DNA of 64,000 bases from Bacillaceae bacterium SAS-127 (GTDB lineage Bacteria; Bacillota; Bacilli; Bacillales; Domibacillaceae). The position numbers and the translations under genes were made by a program. This document shows, piece after piece, positions 46,825-57,720 of the stretch. How positions within the stretch are numbered: the first letter of the stretch is position 1; every line of letters begins with the position of its first letter. Location: assembly GCA_002261155.1 (NCBI GenBank), contig NKXN01000045.1:104580-168579 (forward strand), in the 5' to 3' direction. The notes below the pieces were generated by a model that made no database searches, was not told the origin of the DNA, and saw nothing but the letters and a program-made list of their open reading frames with translations.

Positions 46825-48174
46825 TTACATGAATGGAAATTTGAATGGCATGCCTTTTTTCTTACCTTTTTGTTGCATACCAGACATTTGTTTCATCATT
46901 TTTTTCATTTCTTCAAATTGCTTCAAGAGGCGATTGACTTCCTGAATGGATGTACCGCTACCTTTAGCAATTCGTTTTTTGCGACCTGCGCTGATGATTT
47001 CTGGATGTTGCTTTTCTTCTTTCGTCATCGAGCGGATAATCGCTTCAATATGACCAATTTGTTTCTCATCGACTTGAACATTATTCAAGCCTTTAATTTT
47101 GTTCGCTCCTGGAAGCATTTTAAGAATTTCATCTAAAGGTCCCATCGAACGAACTTGACCTAATTGATCAAGGAAGTCATCAAATGTGAACGACATCGTT
47201 CTCATTTTCTGTTCTAGCTCTTTCGCTTTCTCTTCATCGACATTGGACTGTGCTTTTTCAATTAGTGTCAGCACATCTCCCATACCAAGGATTCGAGAAG
47301 CCATCCGTTCCGGGTGGAAAGGTTCTAATGCATCTAGCTTTTCTCCCATTCCGGCAAACTTGATCGGTTTACCAGTGACGGCACGAATGGACAAAGCAGC
47401 CCCTCCGCGTGTATCACCGTCAAGCTTTGTTAAAACAACACCTGTTACTCCTAGTTGATCGTTAAAGCTTTGAGCTACAGTAACAGCATCTTGACCTGTC
47501 ATTGCATCAACGACAAGGAAGATTTCATCAGGGTTCGTTAGCTCTTTAATTTGTTTTAGTTCATCCATTAAGTTCTCATCAACATGAAGACGTCCAGCAG
47601 TATCAATCAAAACATAGTCATGATGATCAGCTTTTGCTTTTTCAATTGCTTGTTTAGCAATTTCCACAGGATTCACTTGATCGCCTAATGAGAACACAGG
47701 CATATTTAATTGCTTCCCAAGAGTCTCCAACTGCTTAATGGCAGCTGGTCGATAAATATCGGCAGCAACTAATAGCGGTTTGCGATTATAGCGTTTACGA
47801 AGCAAATTCGCCAGTTTTCCTGTCGTCGTTGTTTTACCAGCACCTTGCAAACCAACCATCATAATGACTGTTGGAGGGCGCTTAGCTACCGCAATTTGAC
47901 TTTGCTCTCCCCCCATCAACTCTGTCAATTCTTCCTTAACTACTTTAATGACTTGCTGTCCGGGAGTTAAGCTTTTCATGACTTCTTGACCGACGGAGCG
48001 CTCACTAACTTTTTTCACAAAATCCTTAACAACTTTGAAGTTAACATCCGCTTCTAAAAGGGCAAGACGCACTTCACGCATCATTTCCTTTACATCTGCT
48101 TCTGTTACTTTTCCTTTGCCTCGGATTTTTTGCATCGTATTTTGCAGTCGGTCGGCTAATCCTTCAAATGCCAT
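46825..48174 (-). CDS. ffh: Signal recognition particle protein Ffh
   Basis: 449 residues. N domain, G domain (GLQGAGKTTTTGKLANLL, DTAGRLHVDE, TKLDGDTRGG) and a Met-rich M domain that binds signal sequences and scRNA, ending in a Met/Lys/Phe tail. With FtsY it targets nascent membrane proteins. ylxM lies 12 bases upstream, as in all Bacillus. Confidence 0.99.
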   Translation of the reverse strand: MAFEGLADRLQNTMQKIRGKGKVTEADVKEMMREVRLALLEADVNFKVVKDFVKKVSERSVGQEVMKSLTPGQQVIKVVKEELTELMGGEQSQIAVAKRPPTVIMMVGLQGAGKTTTTGKLANLLRKRYNRKPLLVAADIYRPAAIKQLETLGKQLNMPVFSLGDQVNPVEIAKQAIEKAKADHHDYVLIDTAGRLHVDENLMDELKQIKELTNPDEIFLVVDAMTGQDAVTVAQSFNDQLGVTGVVLTKLDGDTRGGAALSIRAVTGKPIKFAGMGEKLDALEPFHPERMASRILGMGDVLTLIEKAQSNVDEEKAKELEQKMRTMSFTFDDFLDQLGQVRSMGPLDEILKMLPGANKIKGLNNVQVDEKQIGHIEAIIRSMTKEEKQHPEIISAGRKKRIAKGSGTSIQEVNRLLKQFEEMKKMMKQMSGMQQKGKKKGMPFKFPFM

Positions 48175-48186
48175 CTATGCCGCCTC

Positions 48187-48501
48187 CTAATCTAACTTCT
48201 CCAGCGCTTCAACGATCGACCATTGTTCATCAGAAGTCATTTCTTTCAACTTCTGCAACAGCTTCGTGCGCTCTTGAAATTTTTTAAATAAAAACAATTT
48301 ACTTTCATATTCCTCTAGCATCGATTCCGTGCGTTTAATATTATCATAAACCGCTTGGCGGCTCACCCCATACTCTTCCGCAATTTCACCGAGAGAGAAA
48401 TCATCCAAATAATAGAGGGACATATAGCTACGTTGCTTTTCAGTTAACAACGATTGATAAAAATCATACAAATAATTCATTCTCGTCGTCTTCTCAAGCA
48501 C
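48187..48501 (-). CDS. ylxM: SRP-associated DNA-binding-like protein YlxM
   Basis: 104 residues with a sigma-region-4-like helix-turn-helix ([20 protein letters not shown]). The YlxM family is encoded next to ffh; in streptococci it stimulates SRP GTPase activity. GTG start with AAGGAGG upstream. It leads the ylxM-ffh unit. Confidence 0.95.
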   Translation of the reverse strand: MLEKTTRMNYLYDFYQSLLTEKQRSYMSLYYLDDFSLGEIAEEYGVSRQAVYDNIKRTESMLEEYESKLFLFKKFQERTKLLQKLKEMTSDEQWSIVEALEKLD

Positions 48502-48544
48502 ACAAAGCCCTCCTTTGTTAAGTCAAAAACCTTTACACTCGACT

Positions 48545-48573
48545 ATTTTACCCACAAACAAAACCAATGTCAA
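48545..48573 (-). promoter_or_regulatory. SigA promoter of ylxM-ffh
   Basis: Consensus TTGACA (48573-48568), exactly 17 bases, TAAAAT (48550-48545). About 44 bases upstream of the ylxM start, in the gap after ftsY. I find no convincing terminator for ftsY in the rest of the gap. Confidence 0.82.
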
Positions 48574-48613
48574 GAAAAAAACTTTACAACACCGAAAAGC
48601 GGAAGGAAAGTAC

Positions 48614-49606
48614 TTATTCCTCTTCTTTCTCCATCTTCAAGCCTGAAAATAATCCATAAACATATTTTTCAGCATCGAACGGTTGAAGGTCGTCCACTTT
48701 CTCTCCTAAGCCAACGAATTTCACTGGAATGTCTAATTCTTTTCGAATCGCAAGAACAATTCCACCTTTTGCTGTTCCATCTAGCTTTGTTAATACGATA
48801 CCAGATACGTCCGTTGCTTCTTTAAATGTTTTCGCTTGAACCATTGCATTTTGTCCCGTCGTTGCATCGAGTACAATCAATACCTCATGTGGGGCTCCCG
48901 GAATTTCACGTTCAATGACTCGCTTCACTTTTTCTAACTCGTTCATTAAGTTGACTTTATTTTGTAGACGTCCTGCGGTATCACAAAGTAAAATATCTAC
49001 ATTTCTAGACTTAGCTGCGCGAACAGCATCATACATTACAGCTGCTGGGTCTGAACCTTCTCCTTGTTTAATGACGTCAACACCCGTTCTTTCGCCCCAT
49101 ACTTCTAATTGATCAATCGCTCCGGCACGGAATGTATCGCCAGCAGCAAGAAGAACTTTTTTGCCTTCCGATTTGTACTTATGAGCAAGCTTCCCAATCG
49201 TTGTTGTTTTCCCTACACCATTCACACCAACGAATAAAATAACTGTTAAATCATTCTCTTGAATGTTCACCTCATTTAGTGTATCTTCACCCGCTTGATA
49301 AATCTCTACTAATTTCTCTGTAATAATATCTTGAACTTCCGCTGGGTCTTGCGTATTGCGACGTTTCACTTCAAATTTAAGCTGTTCTACTAGTTCCATT
49401 ACGATTTCAAAGCCAACATCTGCCCCAATTAAAATCTCTTCTAATTCCTCAAAGAAGTCTTCATCAATTTTGCGATAGCGAGCCACTAAATCATTCACTT
49501 TATTGGAAAAATTATCTCGCGTTTTCGTCAATCCCGACTTAAATTTTTCGGTTGCTTGATCAGTTGTAGCTGTAAATTTCTCTTTTAACTTTTTAAAGAA
49601 ACTCAT
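48614..49606 (-). CDS. ftsY: SRP receptor FtsY
   Basis: 330 residues (B. subtilis 329). Short N-terminal A region, N domain, and G domain with GVNGVGKTTTIGKLAHKY, GDTFRAGAIDQLEVW, DTAGRLQ and TKLDGTAKGG. It receives the SRP-ribosome complex at the membrane. It overlaps the end of smc by 4 bases. Confidence 0.99.
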   Translation of the reverse strand: MSFFKKLKEKFTATTDQATEKFKSGLTKTRDNFSNKVNDLVARYRKIDEDFFEELEEILIGADVGFEIVMELVEQLKFEVKRRNTQDPAEVQDIITEKLVEIYQAGEDTLNEVNIQENDLTVILFVGVNGVGKTTTIGKLAHKYKSEGKKVLLAAGDTFRAGAIDQLEVWGERTGVDVIKQGEGSDPAAVMYDAVRAAKSRNVDILLCDTAGRLQNKVNLMNELEKVKRVIEREIPGAPHEVLIVLDATTGQNAMVQAKTFKEATDVSGIVLTKLDGTAKGGIVLAIRKELDIPVKFVGLGEKVDDLQPFDAEKYVYGLFSGLKMEKEEE

Positions 49607-52600
49607 TTCACGATTTCCTCCTTTATTTGTGGTGTGTCTTCCATTCGAACAGATACTAATCGAGATACACCTGACTCCTCCATTGTCACTCCATATAACA
49701 CGTCCGCTTCTTCCATCGTACCCTTGCGGTGGGTAATGACAATGAATTGTGTTTCTTCACTAAACTGCTTTAAATATTTACTAAAACGATGAACGTTTGC
49801 CTCGTCTAATGCTGCTTCAACCTCATCAAGCACACAAAACGGAACGGGACGCACTTTTAAAATAGAGAATAATAAAGCGATTGCTGTAAGCGCTCGTTCC
49901 CCACCAGATAATAAGCTTAAGTTTTGCAGTTTTTTACCTGGAGGCTGCGCAACAATATCAACTCCTGTATTCAATAAATCATTCGGCTCTGTCAGCTTTA
50001 ATTCAGCTCTCCCTCCGCCAAATAGCGCCTGAAATACCGGTAAAAAATGCGAGCTGATCGCTTGAAATGTTTCTTTAAACCTTTTCGTCATTTCTACGTC
50101 CATTTCTTCAATCACTTGAACGAGTGTATCTTTCGCTTCTTGTAAATCCACCCGCTGTTCCTCAAGAAACGTATATCGCTCATATACGCGCTCATATTCA
50201 TCAATAGCGCCGATATTGACATTGCCAAGCTCTTCAATCGACAGCTTAATCAATTTCACTTTTTTGCGGACTTCCTCTATAGAAAACGGCAATGGATACG
50301 TTTCTTTAGCGTAATCGTAAGACATCGAATAATCTTTACGCAATTGCTCTAAGCGATTTTCCATTTCGACATCAAGACGATTGATTTTTACTTCCTCATC
50401 TTGAATCGCTTCGCTCATCGCTTTATGGAGTCTTCTAAGCTCTTTTAATTCTAATTCTTCATCTTCTAGTTTTTGTTGTTTCTCTAAACGTTCTTCTCTA
50501 CGCAAAGAAATTAACTTAACGGTTTGTTCTTTATCTTTTTGCTTGATGTGTGCCGCTTGTTCAAGCTCTTCTTCCCCTTGATGACTAGAAGACATTTCGC
50601 TTTTCAGCCAATGGAGCTCTTCTTGCCATTGTTGATATTTCTTTGTCGCCTCGTCTAAGTCTCTTTGCACTTGTGCTAACCGAGTTTGACCTGTCCTTAA
50701 CTGTTCTTTCTTGACAGCAAACATCGATTTCATGTCACTAATCGACTGCATTAAAGACTCTTTTAATGAGCTTTCTTTTTGCTTCTTCTCTGTCAAGCTT
50801 GTAATTTCAATATTTAGTGCCTCTATTTCTTTTTGTTTAATCACCAATTGTTCTTCCACTGATTGATAGCGATTGGCTAGTTGTTCTTTTTCTTCTTGAA
50901 ATTCTTTTTTCTCCATATCATATAACGATAAACGGTCGTTAATCGTTTGATAAGAGAACTGCCATTCAAGCAACTCATTTTTCCATTGCTGTTCTGCCAC
51001 TCGCAATTGCTCGCCTTTTGCACGCATTTCCTCTAATAGAATTTCGTTTTTGGCGATCGTCTCTTTTAATTTCTTTACTTCCCGCTCAACCTTGGCTGTT
51101 TTTTCTTCCATAGAAGCAAGCTTCGTCTTTAAATCTTCTAATTCGTTTTTACGAGTGAGTAACGAGCTTATTTTTTGTTGAATGGCCCCACCAGTCATCG
51201 AACCGCCTGGATTGACGACATCCCCCTCTAAAGTGACAATACGATAACGATAACCGAGCATCTTAGCAAGTTCATTTGCAGCTGTTAAGTCCTTCGAAAT
51301 AATAACAAGACCTAGCATACTTGTAATGGCTCGTTTGTATCGTTCATCATATTGGATTAAGTCGGAAGCAATCCCGATAAAACGAGGGTCCGTTTGCAAC
51401 TGAGCGAGAGTCGCTGCCGGAAATATCTTTTCTTTCATTGCCGTTAAAGGTAAGAAAGTCGCACGGCCATAACGATTCTTTTTTAAATAAGCAATCGCTG
51501 CCCGAGCAGACACTTCATCTTTCGTAATAATATGCTGCATACTATTACCAAGGGCGATTTCAATGGCTGTTTCATACTGTTTTGGCACGTCAATCACTTC
51601 AGCTATTGCCCCTTCAACCCCTGAGAGTGTATGGCTTCTAGCTTTTAATATTTCTTTGACTCCTTGAAAAAAGCCGGAGTAATCCTCTTCTAACGATTCA
51701 AGCATCTCTTTTCTTGACTTAGCATCTTGCAAAATTTTATAAGCTTGATATAAGTTCGATTCTTGCTTTGTATATTTCAACTTCAGTGCTTCTAACGTTT
51801 GTTGCCCACTGCGAAATGCTTCTACATGTAAAGTAAGCTCTCTTTGAGCATTAGCTAATTTTTCTTCAATTTGTTGTTTGTTCGTTTCAATTTGTTGTCT
51901 TTCAAGTACTTGCTTCTCATTTTCCGCATCAATTCTTGAGCGACGGCGAGTCAACTGTTCTATTTGTTGCGTTAAATTGTTCAGCTCATTTTTAGCGGAT
52001 GCCTGCTCATTTAACCCTTCGATGTAGTCTGCTTTTAATGACTCGATCTCTGCTTCTAAATCTTTCGACAAGGTTTGCATTTCTTGTTGCTTTTCGTTGA
52101 GTTGACAACGTAATTGTTCCTCTTCTAGCTGATCTGCTTCGACTTTTTGTGTCAGTTCTTCAGCAAGCTGTGAAAGCTCAGCTAGCTTCGCTTTCGTTTC
52201 TTTCATATAATCAGCTAGCTGCCCTTCATTTTGAACCGCATTTTTCTTGCGTTCTTTCAATACTTGCTTGCGGCCTTCTAGCTTTTCAAGTTCCTCACTA
52301 GCCGCCAATAAAACATTTTGCAAATCATTGACCGATTCATCGATCGCTGTAATTTGATCACGTAACGCAGCTGTTACAGCTTCGTTCTTTTGCAAATTAG
52401 CAGCTAGCTGCATTTCTTGCTGTTGATGTGATGAAAAGCTTTCCTTTAGCTTTTGCCACTCTGCATGGAGTTGATCAATCTCATAAACGATGGAGGCAAT
52501 ATCATAGGATGTTAGCTCCTCCTTCTTTTCGAGATAATCTTTCGCCATGGAAGCTTGAATTCGCAACGGTTCTACTTGACTTTCAAGCTCGTATAAAATA

Positions 52601-53178
52601 TCTTGGACGCGATTTAAATTCTCCTGCGTTTCAGTCAGCTTTTGCTCCGCTTTTCGCTTACGCACTTTATATTTCAGTACTCCAGCTGCTTCTTCAAAAA
52701 TCGCCCGACGATCTTCTGGCTTGCTATTTAATATTTCTTCTACTTTTCCTTGTCCGATGATCGAGAAAGCTTCTTTTCCAAGACCTGAGTCCATAAATAA
52801 TTCGACAATGTCTTTTAAGCGGCAGGACTGCTTATTAATGAAATATTCACTATCTCCTGACCGATACACTCTTCTTGTCACATTGACTTCATTATATTCA
52901 ATTGGGAGTATTTGCTTTTCATTATTTAAAGTTAACGTCACCTCGGCAAAATTGAGCGCCTTTCGAGTATCACTACCTGCGAAAATAACATCCTCCATTT
53001 TTCCGCCGCGTAAACTTTTGGCCGACTGTTCTCCTAATACCCAGCGAATACCATCTGTAATGTTACTTTTTCCAGATCCATTTGGGCCCACTACTGCTGT
53101 GACCCCATCGACAAAATCGACAGAAATTCGTTCGGCAAAAGACTTAAAGCCTAAGATCTCTAATCTTTTCAGGAACAT
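49603..53178 (-). CDS. smc: Chromosome segregation ATPase SMC
   Basis: 1191 residues (B. subtilis 1186). Walker A VGPNGSGKSNITDGIRWVLG near the start, long coiled coils, a hinge near 500-670 (VEGAIAEVIDVPKQYETAIE), and a C-terminal head with the signature SLLSGGERALTAIALLFSIL and Walker B CVLDEVEAALDEANV. It organises and segregates the chromosome with ScpA/ScpB, which are elsewhere. Confidence 0.99.
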   Translation of the reverse strand: MFLKRLEILGFKSFAERISVDFVDGVTAVVGPNGSGKSNITDGIRWVLGEQSAKSLRGGKMEDVIFAGSDTRKALNFAEVTLTLNNEKQILPIEYNEVNVTRRVYRSGDSEYFINKQSCRLKDIVELFMDSGLGKEAFSIIGQGKVEEILNSKPEDRRAIFEEAAGVLKYKVRKRKAEQKLTETQENLNRVQDILYELESQVEPLRIQASMAKDYLEKKEELTSYDIASIVYEIDQLHAEWQKLKESFSSHQQQEMQLAANLQKNEAVTAALRDQITAIDESVNDLQNVLLAASEELEKLEGRKQVLKERKKNAVQNEGQLADYMKETKAKLAELSQLAEELTQKVEADQLEEEQLRCQLNEKQQEMQTLSKDLEAEIESLKADYIEGLNEQASAKNELNNLTQQIEQLTRRRSRIDAENEKQVLERQQIETNKQQIEEKLANAQRELTLHVEAFRSGQQTLEALKLKYTKQESNLYQAYKILQDAKSRKEMLESLEEDYSGFFQGVKEILKARSHTLSGVEGAIAEVIDVPKQYETAIEIALGNSMQHIITKDEVSARAAIAYLKKNRYGRATFLPLTAMKEKIFPAATLAQLQTDPRFIGIASDLIQYDERYKRAITSMLGLVIISKDLTAANELAKMLGYRYRIVTLEGDVVNPGGSMTGGAIQQKISSLLTRKNELEDLKTKLASMEEKTAKVEREVKKLKETIAKNEILLEEMRAKGEQLRVAEQQWKNELLEWQFSYQTINDRLSLYDMEKKEFQEEKEQLANRYQSVEEQLVIKQKEIEALNIEITSLTEKKQKESSLKESLMQSISDMKSMFAVKKEQLRTGQTRLAQVQRDLDEATKKYQQWQEELHWLKSEMSSSHQGEEELEQAAHIKQKDKEQTVKLISLRREERLEKQQKLEDEELELKELRRLHKAMSEAIQDEEVKINRLDVEMENRLEQLRKDYSMSYDYAKETYPLPFSIEEVRKKVKLIKLSIEELGNVNIGAIDEYERVYERYTFLEEQRVDLQEAKDTLVQVIEEMDVEMTKRFKETFQAISSHFLPVFQALFGGGRAELKLTEPNDLLNTGVDIVAQPPGKKLQNLSLLSGGERALTAIALLFSILKVRPVPFCVLDEVEAALDEANVHRFSKYLKQFSEETQFIVITHRKGTMEEADVLYGVTMEESGVSRLVSVRMEDTPQIKEEIVK

Positions 53179-53194
53179 ATGTCTTTCCTACCTT

Positions 53195-53932
53195 CTATTC
53201 TTTATGTTGCAACGCTGCTAAAGCTATTTGAGCAGCATATTGTTCCGCTTCTTTCTTTGATTTTCCCTGTCCACTTCCAAGCACTTCATCATTAAACACA
53301 ACTTGAGCAACAAACTCCTTGCTATGTGCAGGTCCTTTTTCTTCAAGAATTCGATATTCAAGCTGACCTTTCGCATGCCGCTGCACATACTCCTGCAACT
53401 GACTTTTGTAATCCATCATATGAGAAAAAGCACCGGAATTGATTTTCGGAAAAACGACGGCCTCTAAGAATGAAAGAACTTTCTCCATTCCTTGATCTAA
53501 ATATAGCGCACCAACGAACGCTTCAAACACATCTGCTAAAAGGGCAGGTCTCATACGACCACCTGTCATTTCCTCTCCCTTTCCAAGCAACACCACTTCG
53601 CCAAACTGCAACTCATTAGCAAATGTCACAAGAGAAGGTTCACAAACGATGGCCGCTCTTAATTTCGTTAAATCGCCTTCTGACAATAACGAATATTTTT
53701 TAAATAAAAATTGAGAAACGGTTAACTCTAACACCGCGTCTCCTAAAAATTCTAACCGCTCATTATCTTCGTATGGTTTTTTCCGATGCTCATTCACATA
53801 GGATGAATGGGTAAATGCTTGCTTTAATAAGCTTTCATCATGAAATTGAATACCTAGTTTTTGCTGCAATCGTTTAAAGGATTCGTCTTTTCTATGTGAT
53901 GGTTTTCGATATTCTTTATTTGCTTTCCTCAT
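53195..53932 (-). CDS. rnc: Ribonuclease III
   Basis: 245 residues (B. subtilis 249). The catalytic signature [20 protein letters not shown] and the acidic [13 protein letters not shown] are intact, followed by a double-stranded RNA-binding domain at the end ([17 protein letters not shown]). It processes rRNA and mRNA. The frame opens at 54001, but GAGGGA before ATG 53932 and alignment decide the start. It precedes smc by 16 bases. Confidence 0.98.
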   Translation of the reverse strand: MRKANKEYRKPSHRKDESFKRLQQKLGIQFHDESLLKQAFTHSSYVNEHRKKPYEDNERLEFLGDAVLELTVSQFLFKKYSLLSEGDLTKLRAAIVCEPSLVTFANELQFGEVVLLGKGEEMTGGRMRPALLADVFEAFVGALYLDQGMEKVLSFLEAVVFPKINSGAFSHMMDYKSQLQEYVQRHAKGQLEYRILEEKGPAHSKEFVAQVVFNDEVLGSGQGKSKKEAEQYAAQIALAALQHKE

Positions 53933-54010
53933 GGGACTTCCCTCGCTATATAACAAATTTACACTCAAAGACAGTTTAGTCGAAAATGAAAAAAATCGCA
54001 AAAGAAGAAA

Positions 54011-54031
54011 GCTCCGTTTAGATAACGGAGC
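54011..54031 (-). terminator. Intrinsic terminator after acpP
   Basis: An 8-bp stem (GCTCCGTT with AACGGAGC) and 5-base loop, followed on the minus strand by TTTCTTCTTTTG, 19 bases after the acpP stop. Confidence 0.8.
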
Positions 54032-54049
54032 CTACATCTTTTGAATGAC

Positions 54050-54283
54050 TTAGTTTTTGCTGTTTATGTAATTCACAGCGTCACCCACTGTCGCAATTTT
54101 CTCTGCATCATCATCAGAAATTTCCATATCGAACTCATCTTCTAATTCCATTACAAGCTCAACTACATCTAAAGAATCTGCACCAAGATCTTCCTTGAAA
54201 GAAGCTTCTAATTTCACTTGAGATTCTTCTACTCCAAGACGATCTACGATAATTTTCGTTACACGCTCTAATACGTCTGCCAT
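54050..54283 (-). CDS. acpP: Acyl carrier protein
   Basis: 77 residues, same as B. subtilis. The phosphopantetheine serine lies in [17 protein letters not shown]. It carries growing acyl chains for fatty acid and phospholipid synthesis. It follows fabG but has a possible promoter of its own and a terminator. Confidence 0.99.
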   Translation of the reverse strand: MADVLERVTKIIVDRLGVEESQVKLEASFKEDLGADSLDVVELVMELEDEFDMEISDDDAEKIATVGDAVNYINSKN

Positions 54284-54306
54284 ACTCGTTCACCTCCCCT
54301 CAAGTC

Positions 54307-54335
54307 ATTATAGACGAATTCACGTAAAGATTAAA
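54307..54335 (-). promoter_or_regulatory. Possible promoter of acpP
   Basis: TATAAT (54312-54307) matches the -10 consensus exactly; the -35 TTTAAT (54335-54330) at 17 bases is weak. It lies in the 63-base gap after fabG. Confidence 0.5.
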
Positions 54336-54346
54336 TAAAATTTCTC

Positions 54347-55090
54347 TTACATGACCATGCCGCCATCAATTTGTAATGTTTGGCCCGTCATATACTTTGA
54401 ATCTTCCGATGCTAAAAAGACAACTGTTTTTGCAATATCTGCTGGTTCCCCAAAGCGAGCAAGCGGGATTTGGTTCAGCATCGCTTGCTTCGCCTCTTCA
54501 GGCAAAGCATCGGTCATATCTGTCGTAATAAAGCCTGGTGCGACCGCATTGACCGTAATACCTCTTGAAGCTAATTCTTTAGCTGTCGTTTTCGTTAAGC
54601 CAATGACACCCGCTTTAGCCGCTACATAATTCGCTTGTCCCGCGTTTCCGCTGACTCCTACGATCGAAGCGATGTTCACGATACGACCGCTTCTTTGCTT
54701 CATCATCGGGCGAGTGACAGCTTTTGTGCAAAGGAACACTCCTTTGAGATTAATATCGATAACGTCATCCCACTCCTGCTCTTTCATGCGCATAAGCAAG
54801 TTATCTCTCGTGATACCGGCATTATTGATCAGAATATCTATTTTCCCAAATATTTCGAGTGTTTCATTGACCATTTCTTGCACAGATTCAGCATTTGACA
54901 CGTTGCATTGAACTGCCACTGCTTGACGACCAAGCGCTTTAATTTCCTCTACCACTTCATTCGCTTTCGCTTCACTACCGGAATAGTTCACAACTACGTC
55001 CGCTCCTTGACGAGCAAGTTCAAGAGCAATTTCTTGACCAATGCCGCGAGAAGCACCTGTTACTAAAGCTGATTTTCCTACTAACTTCAT
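54347..55090 (-). CDS. fabG: 3-oxoacyl-ACP reductase
   Basis: 247 residues, short-chain dehydrogenase. NADPH site [17 protein letters not shown]; catalytic Ser, Tyr and Lys in [20 protein letters not shown] and the following KAG. It performs the first reduction of each elongation cycle. It overlaps fabD by 4 bases. Confidence 0.99.
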   Translation of the reverse strand: MKLVGKSALVTGASRGIGQEIALELARQGADVVVNYSGSEAKANEVVEEIKALGRQAVAVQCNVSNAESVQEMVNETLEIFGKIDILINNAGITRDNLLMRMKEQEWDDVIDINLKGVFLCTKAVTRPMMKQRSGRIVNIASIVGVSGNAGQANYVAAKAGVIGLTKTTAKELASRGITVNAVAPGFITTDMTDALPEEAKQAMLNQIPLARFGEPADIAKTVVFLASEDSKYMTGQTLQIDGGMVM

Positions 55091-56034
55091 TGAGAGGCCT
55101 CCTTTAATTGTGCTGCTACTATCTGAATCGACTCTTCATCTTGAACCGCAAACGTGCGCACTTGGCGATTAATTTTTTTAATCAGACCAGAAAGCACTTT
55201 CCCTGGACCAATTTCGATAAATGTATCTACACCTTCTGCAATTAACGCTTCTACACTATCTTCCCACAAAACAGGAGAATACAGCTGCTGCAGTAGCTTC
55301 TGCTTAATTTCATCTGCCTGTTGAACGACTTTCGCATCGACATTCGCCATCACAGGTACTCGGCTATCGGATAGCTCAATTTCATTTAACACTTCCTCAA
55401 GCTGCTGCGTTGCTGGCTTCATTAAAGAGGAATGGAACGGCCCGCTCACATTTAACGGTAAAACACGCTTCGCTCCTTTTTCTTTCGCTAACTCAGAAGC
55501 TTGTTCCACTCCCGTTTTTGTTCCAGAGATGACAATCTGACCAGGGCAATTTAAATTAGCAAGGCCAACCGCATGTCCATTAGCTGTTACTTCATCTACT
55601 ACTTGCTGTAACAAACTTCTCTCCATCCCTAATACAGCCGCCATCGTTCCTTCCCCCGCTGGTACAGCCTGTTCCATAAATTGACCGCGCTTATGAACGG
55701 CATACACGGCATCTTCAAACGATAAAGCACCAGCTGCTGTTAAAGCCGTATACTCGCCTAAGCTATGTCCTGCCACATAATCAGGAACAATTTCTTCTTT
55801 AGCAAAGCGCTGTAACACCGCCATACTAGTAGCTAATAAAGCTGGCTGGGCATTCATCGTTAACGTTAATTTTTCTTGAGGACCATGAAAGATAATGTCG
55901 CTTAAGGAGAAGCCTAGTCTCTCGTCTGCCTTCACAAATAATTGTCGAATATCTTCATGTTGATCCGCTAGTGATTGCCCCATACCGACCACTTGTGATC
56001 CTTGACCTGGAAATACAAATGCTATTTTCCCCAT
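55087..56034 (-). CDS. fabD: Malonyl-CoA:ACP transacylase
   Basis: 315 residues (B. subtilis 317). [15 protein letters not shown] at the start and the active serine in [16 protein letters not shown]; the histidine lies in [11 protein letters not shown]. It makes malonyl-ACP for chain elongation. Part of the fapR-plsX-fabD-fabG operon. Confidence 0.98.
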   Translation of the reverse strand: MGKIAFVFPGQGSQVVGMGQSLADQHEDIRQLFVKADERLGFSLSDIIFHGPQEKLTLTMNAQPALLATSMAVLQRFAKEEIVPDYVAGHSLGEYTALTAAGALSFEDAVYAVHKRGQFMEQAVPAGEGTMAAVLGMERSLLQQVVDEVTANGHAVGLANLNCPGQIVISGTKTGVEQASELAKEKGAKRVLPLNVSGPFHSSLMKPATQQLEEVLNEIELSDSRVPVMANVDAKVVQQADEIKQKLLQQLYSPVLWEDSVEALIAEGVDTFIEIGPGKVLSGLIKKINRQVRTFAVQDEESIQIVAAQLKEASQ

Positions 56035-56046
56035 CTTGTTACCCCC

Positions 56047-57048
56047 TTATTTTTCATCATCTATTAAAAGGTTCGCCGCCTCTTGAATCTTCGCTGGTAC
56101 GTTTGCTTGCGCCATCGTATGTGCTTGCTTTAACGCGTTATAAAACGCATTCGCATTCGATGAACCATGAGCTTTAATGACCGGCGCTTTTAAACCAAAC
56201 AATCCAGCACCGCCATACTCTGTGTAGTCCATTTTATTTTTCAACCCATATAGCTCAGATTTCAGTAAGCCCGCACCGATCTTTGCTTTTAATGAAGAGG
56301 TTAAAGAAGACTTTAACATTGAGAAAATCGAAATCGCTGTCCCTTCTAACGTTTTAAGAACCATATTACCGGTAAAACCATCTGTAACGACGACATCAGC
56401 TACACCATTCAATAAATCTCTAGATTCTACATTGCCGATAAAATGAATATTCGTTTGCTGTTTTAGCAACCCGAATGCTTCCTTCGTTAATTCATTCCCT
56501 TTTTTCTCTTCGGTACCGATATTTAAAAGCCCAACTCTAGGCTTTTCAATTCCTCTTACTTTTTCAGCATAAATTGAACCCATAAGCGCATATTGCACTA
56601 AATGTTCCGGTTTCGCATCCGAGTTGGCTCCAAGGTCTAGCATCACAAAGCCACGACCATCAATCGTTGGTAAAGTCGGTGCTAAGGCAGGACGCTGAAT
56701 ACCCTCAATTCGCCCGACGATAAATAAACCAGCCGCCATCAATGCTCCCGTGTTCCCTGCTGATACGCAAGCAGCTGCCTCGCCATCCGCAACAGCTTGA
56801 GCCATCATCACCATGGATGCTTTCTTTTTGCGACGTACAGCGCGAACGGGTTCATCCGTTCCCGCAATGACTTCCTCGGAATGAATAATGGTGGCGCGAC
56901 TCGTTGGAGTTAAGAGCGGCTTTATTTTCTCTTCATCACCAAAAATCAACACTTCGAGATCTTGGAGTTCTTCTAACGCTCGATTCGTTCCTAAAATAAT
57001 CTCCTTTGGCGCATGATCTCCGCCCATCGCATCTACCGCTATTTTCAT
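56047..57048 (-). CDS. plsX: Phosphate acyltransferase PlsX
   Basis: 333 residues, same as B. subtilis. [20 protein letters not shown] and [20 protein letters not shown] are typical. It converts acyl-ACP to acyl-phosphate for phospholipid synthesis. Located between fapR and fabD, under FapR control. Confidence 0.98.
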   Translation of the reverse strand: MKIAVDAMGGDHAPKEIILGTNRALEELQDLEVLIFGDEEKIKPLLTPTSRATIIHSEEVIAGTDEPVRAVRRKKKASMVMMAQAVADGEAAACVSAGNTGALMAAGLFIVGRIEGIQRPALAPTLPTIDGRGFVMLDLGANSDAKPEHLVQYALMGSIYAEKVRGIEKPRVGLLNIGTEEKKGNELTKEAFGLLKQQTNIHFIGNVESRDLLNGVADVVVTDGFTGNMVLKTLEGTAISIFSMLKSSLTSSLKAKIGAGLLKSELYGLKNKMDYTEYGGAGLFGLKAPVIKAHGSSNANAFYNALKQAHTMAQANVPAKIQEAANLLIDDEK

Positions 57049-57065
57049 TTTGTTTCATCCTTTGC

Positions 57066-57629
57066 TCATATATTGGAACGATACATCATGAAATCGCCTT
57101 GAAACACTAATTCATGACCAACATAACTATGTACTTCAACGATCGTTCTTTCCTTTTCTACATTCACATCGATCACTTTCGCTTTTGCTACCACTCGTTC
57201 ACCTTCACGAACGGAACGTTTAAAATGAATATTCGCTTTTGCTGTCAAGGCGAGTTCATCGTTAATGACCGCTACAGCGAGCGAGTTAGCTTGCGCAAAC
57301 AAATGATGTCCCCGTGCAATGCCATTCCTCGTAAAAACATGCTCCTTCTGCACATCAAAAATGGAGATGGCGCTTTTATCTAATTCAATATCAATCACAT
57401 CACCGATTACTTCCTCGATTGGCAATGAGCGAACTTCATCAGCTAATTGTTTTTCTGCTACATGTTTAATTCTTTCACGCAATTCTGGTATCGATAACTC
57501 CATTCGATCTAGACGGATCGTTTGCACACTCACTCTAAAGCGATCTGCCAGCTCCTCATCTGTGATAAATGGGTTATCGGTAATTGTTTCTTGTAATTGT
57601 GCTTGTCTCTCTTTTTTTGAACGTCTCAT
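57066..57629 (-). CDS. fapR: Malonyl-CoA-sensing repressor FapR
   Basis: 187 residues (B. subtilis 188). A DeoR-type helix-turn-helix ([20 protein letters not shown]) precedes a hot-dog fold effector domain ([20 protein letters not shown]). Malonyl-CoA releases it from DNA. The frame opens at 57644, but alignment places the start at ATG 57629. It has its own operator just upstream, so it is autoregulated. Confidence 0.98.
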   Translation of the reverse strand: MRRSKKERQAQLQETITDNPFITDEELADRFRVSVQTIRLDRMELSIPELRERIKHVAEKQLADEVRSLPIEEVIGDVIDIELDKSAISIFDVQKEHVFTRNGIARGHHLFAQANSLAVAVINDELALTAKANIHFKRSVREGERVVAKAKVIDVNVEKERTIVEVHSYVGHELVFQGDFMMYRSNI

Positions 57630-57650
57630 TAATATTAACACCATCCGATA

Positions 57651-57667
57651 TTAGGACTAGGTACTAA
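57651..57667 (-). promoter_or_regulatory. FapR operator
   Basis: TTAGTACCTAGTCCTAA on the minus strand fits the 17-bp FapR box, an imperfect dyad of TTAGTAC-type half-sites. It covers the predicted transcription start of fapR-plsX-fabD-fabG, the usual repressing position. Confidence 0.88.
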
Positions 57668-57671
57668 CAGT

Positions 57672-57700
57672 AGTATAAAAGCAAAAAAAACAGAATGCAA
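57672..57700 (-). promoter_or_regulatory. SigA promoter of the fapR operon
   Basis: TTGCAT (57700-57695), 17 bases, TATACT (57677-57672). The FapR operator begins 5 bases downstream of the -10. The -35 lies inside the 3' arm of the recG terminator. Confidence 0.82.
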
Positions 57701-57716
57701 GGAAAATCTTGCATTC
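57693..57716 (-). terminator. Intrinsic terminator after recG
   Basis: A perfect 9-bp stem (GAATGCAAG with CTTGCATTC), 6-base loop, then TG and eight T on the minus strand. It begins 4 bases after the recG stop. Confidence 0.92.
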
Positions 57717-57720
57717 ACAA

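Noticed and set aside
52721..53221. Plus-strand open frame of 166 codons opposite the start of smc
   Set aside because: Antisense shadow of the SMC head domain; no recognisable protein features.
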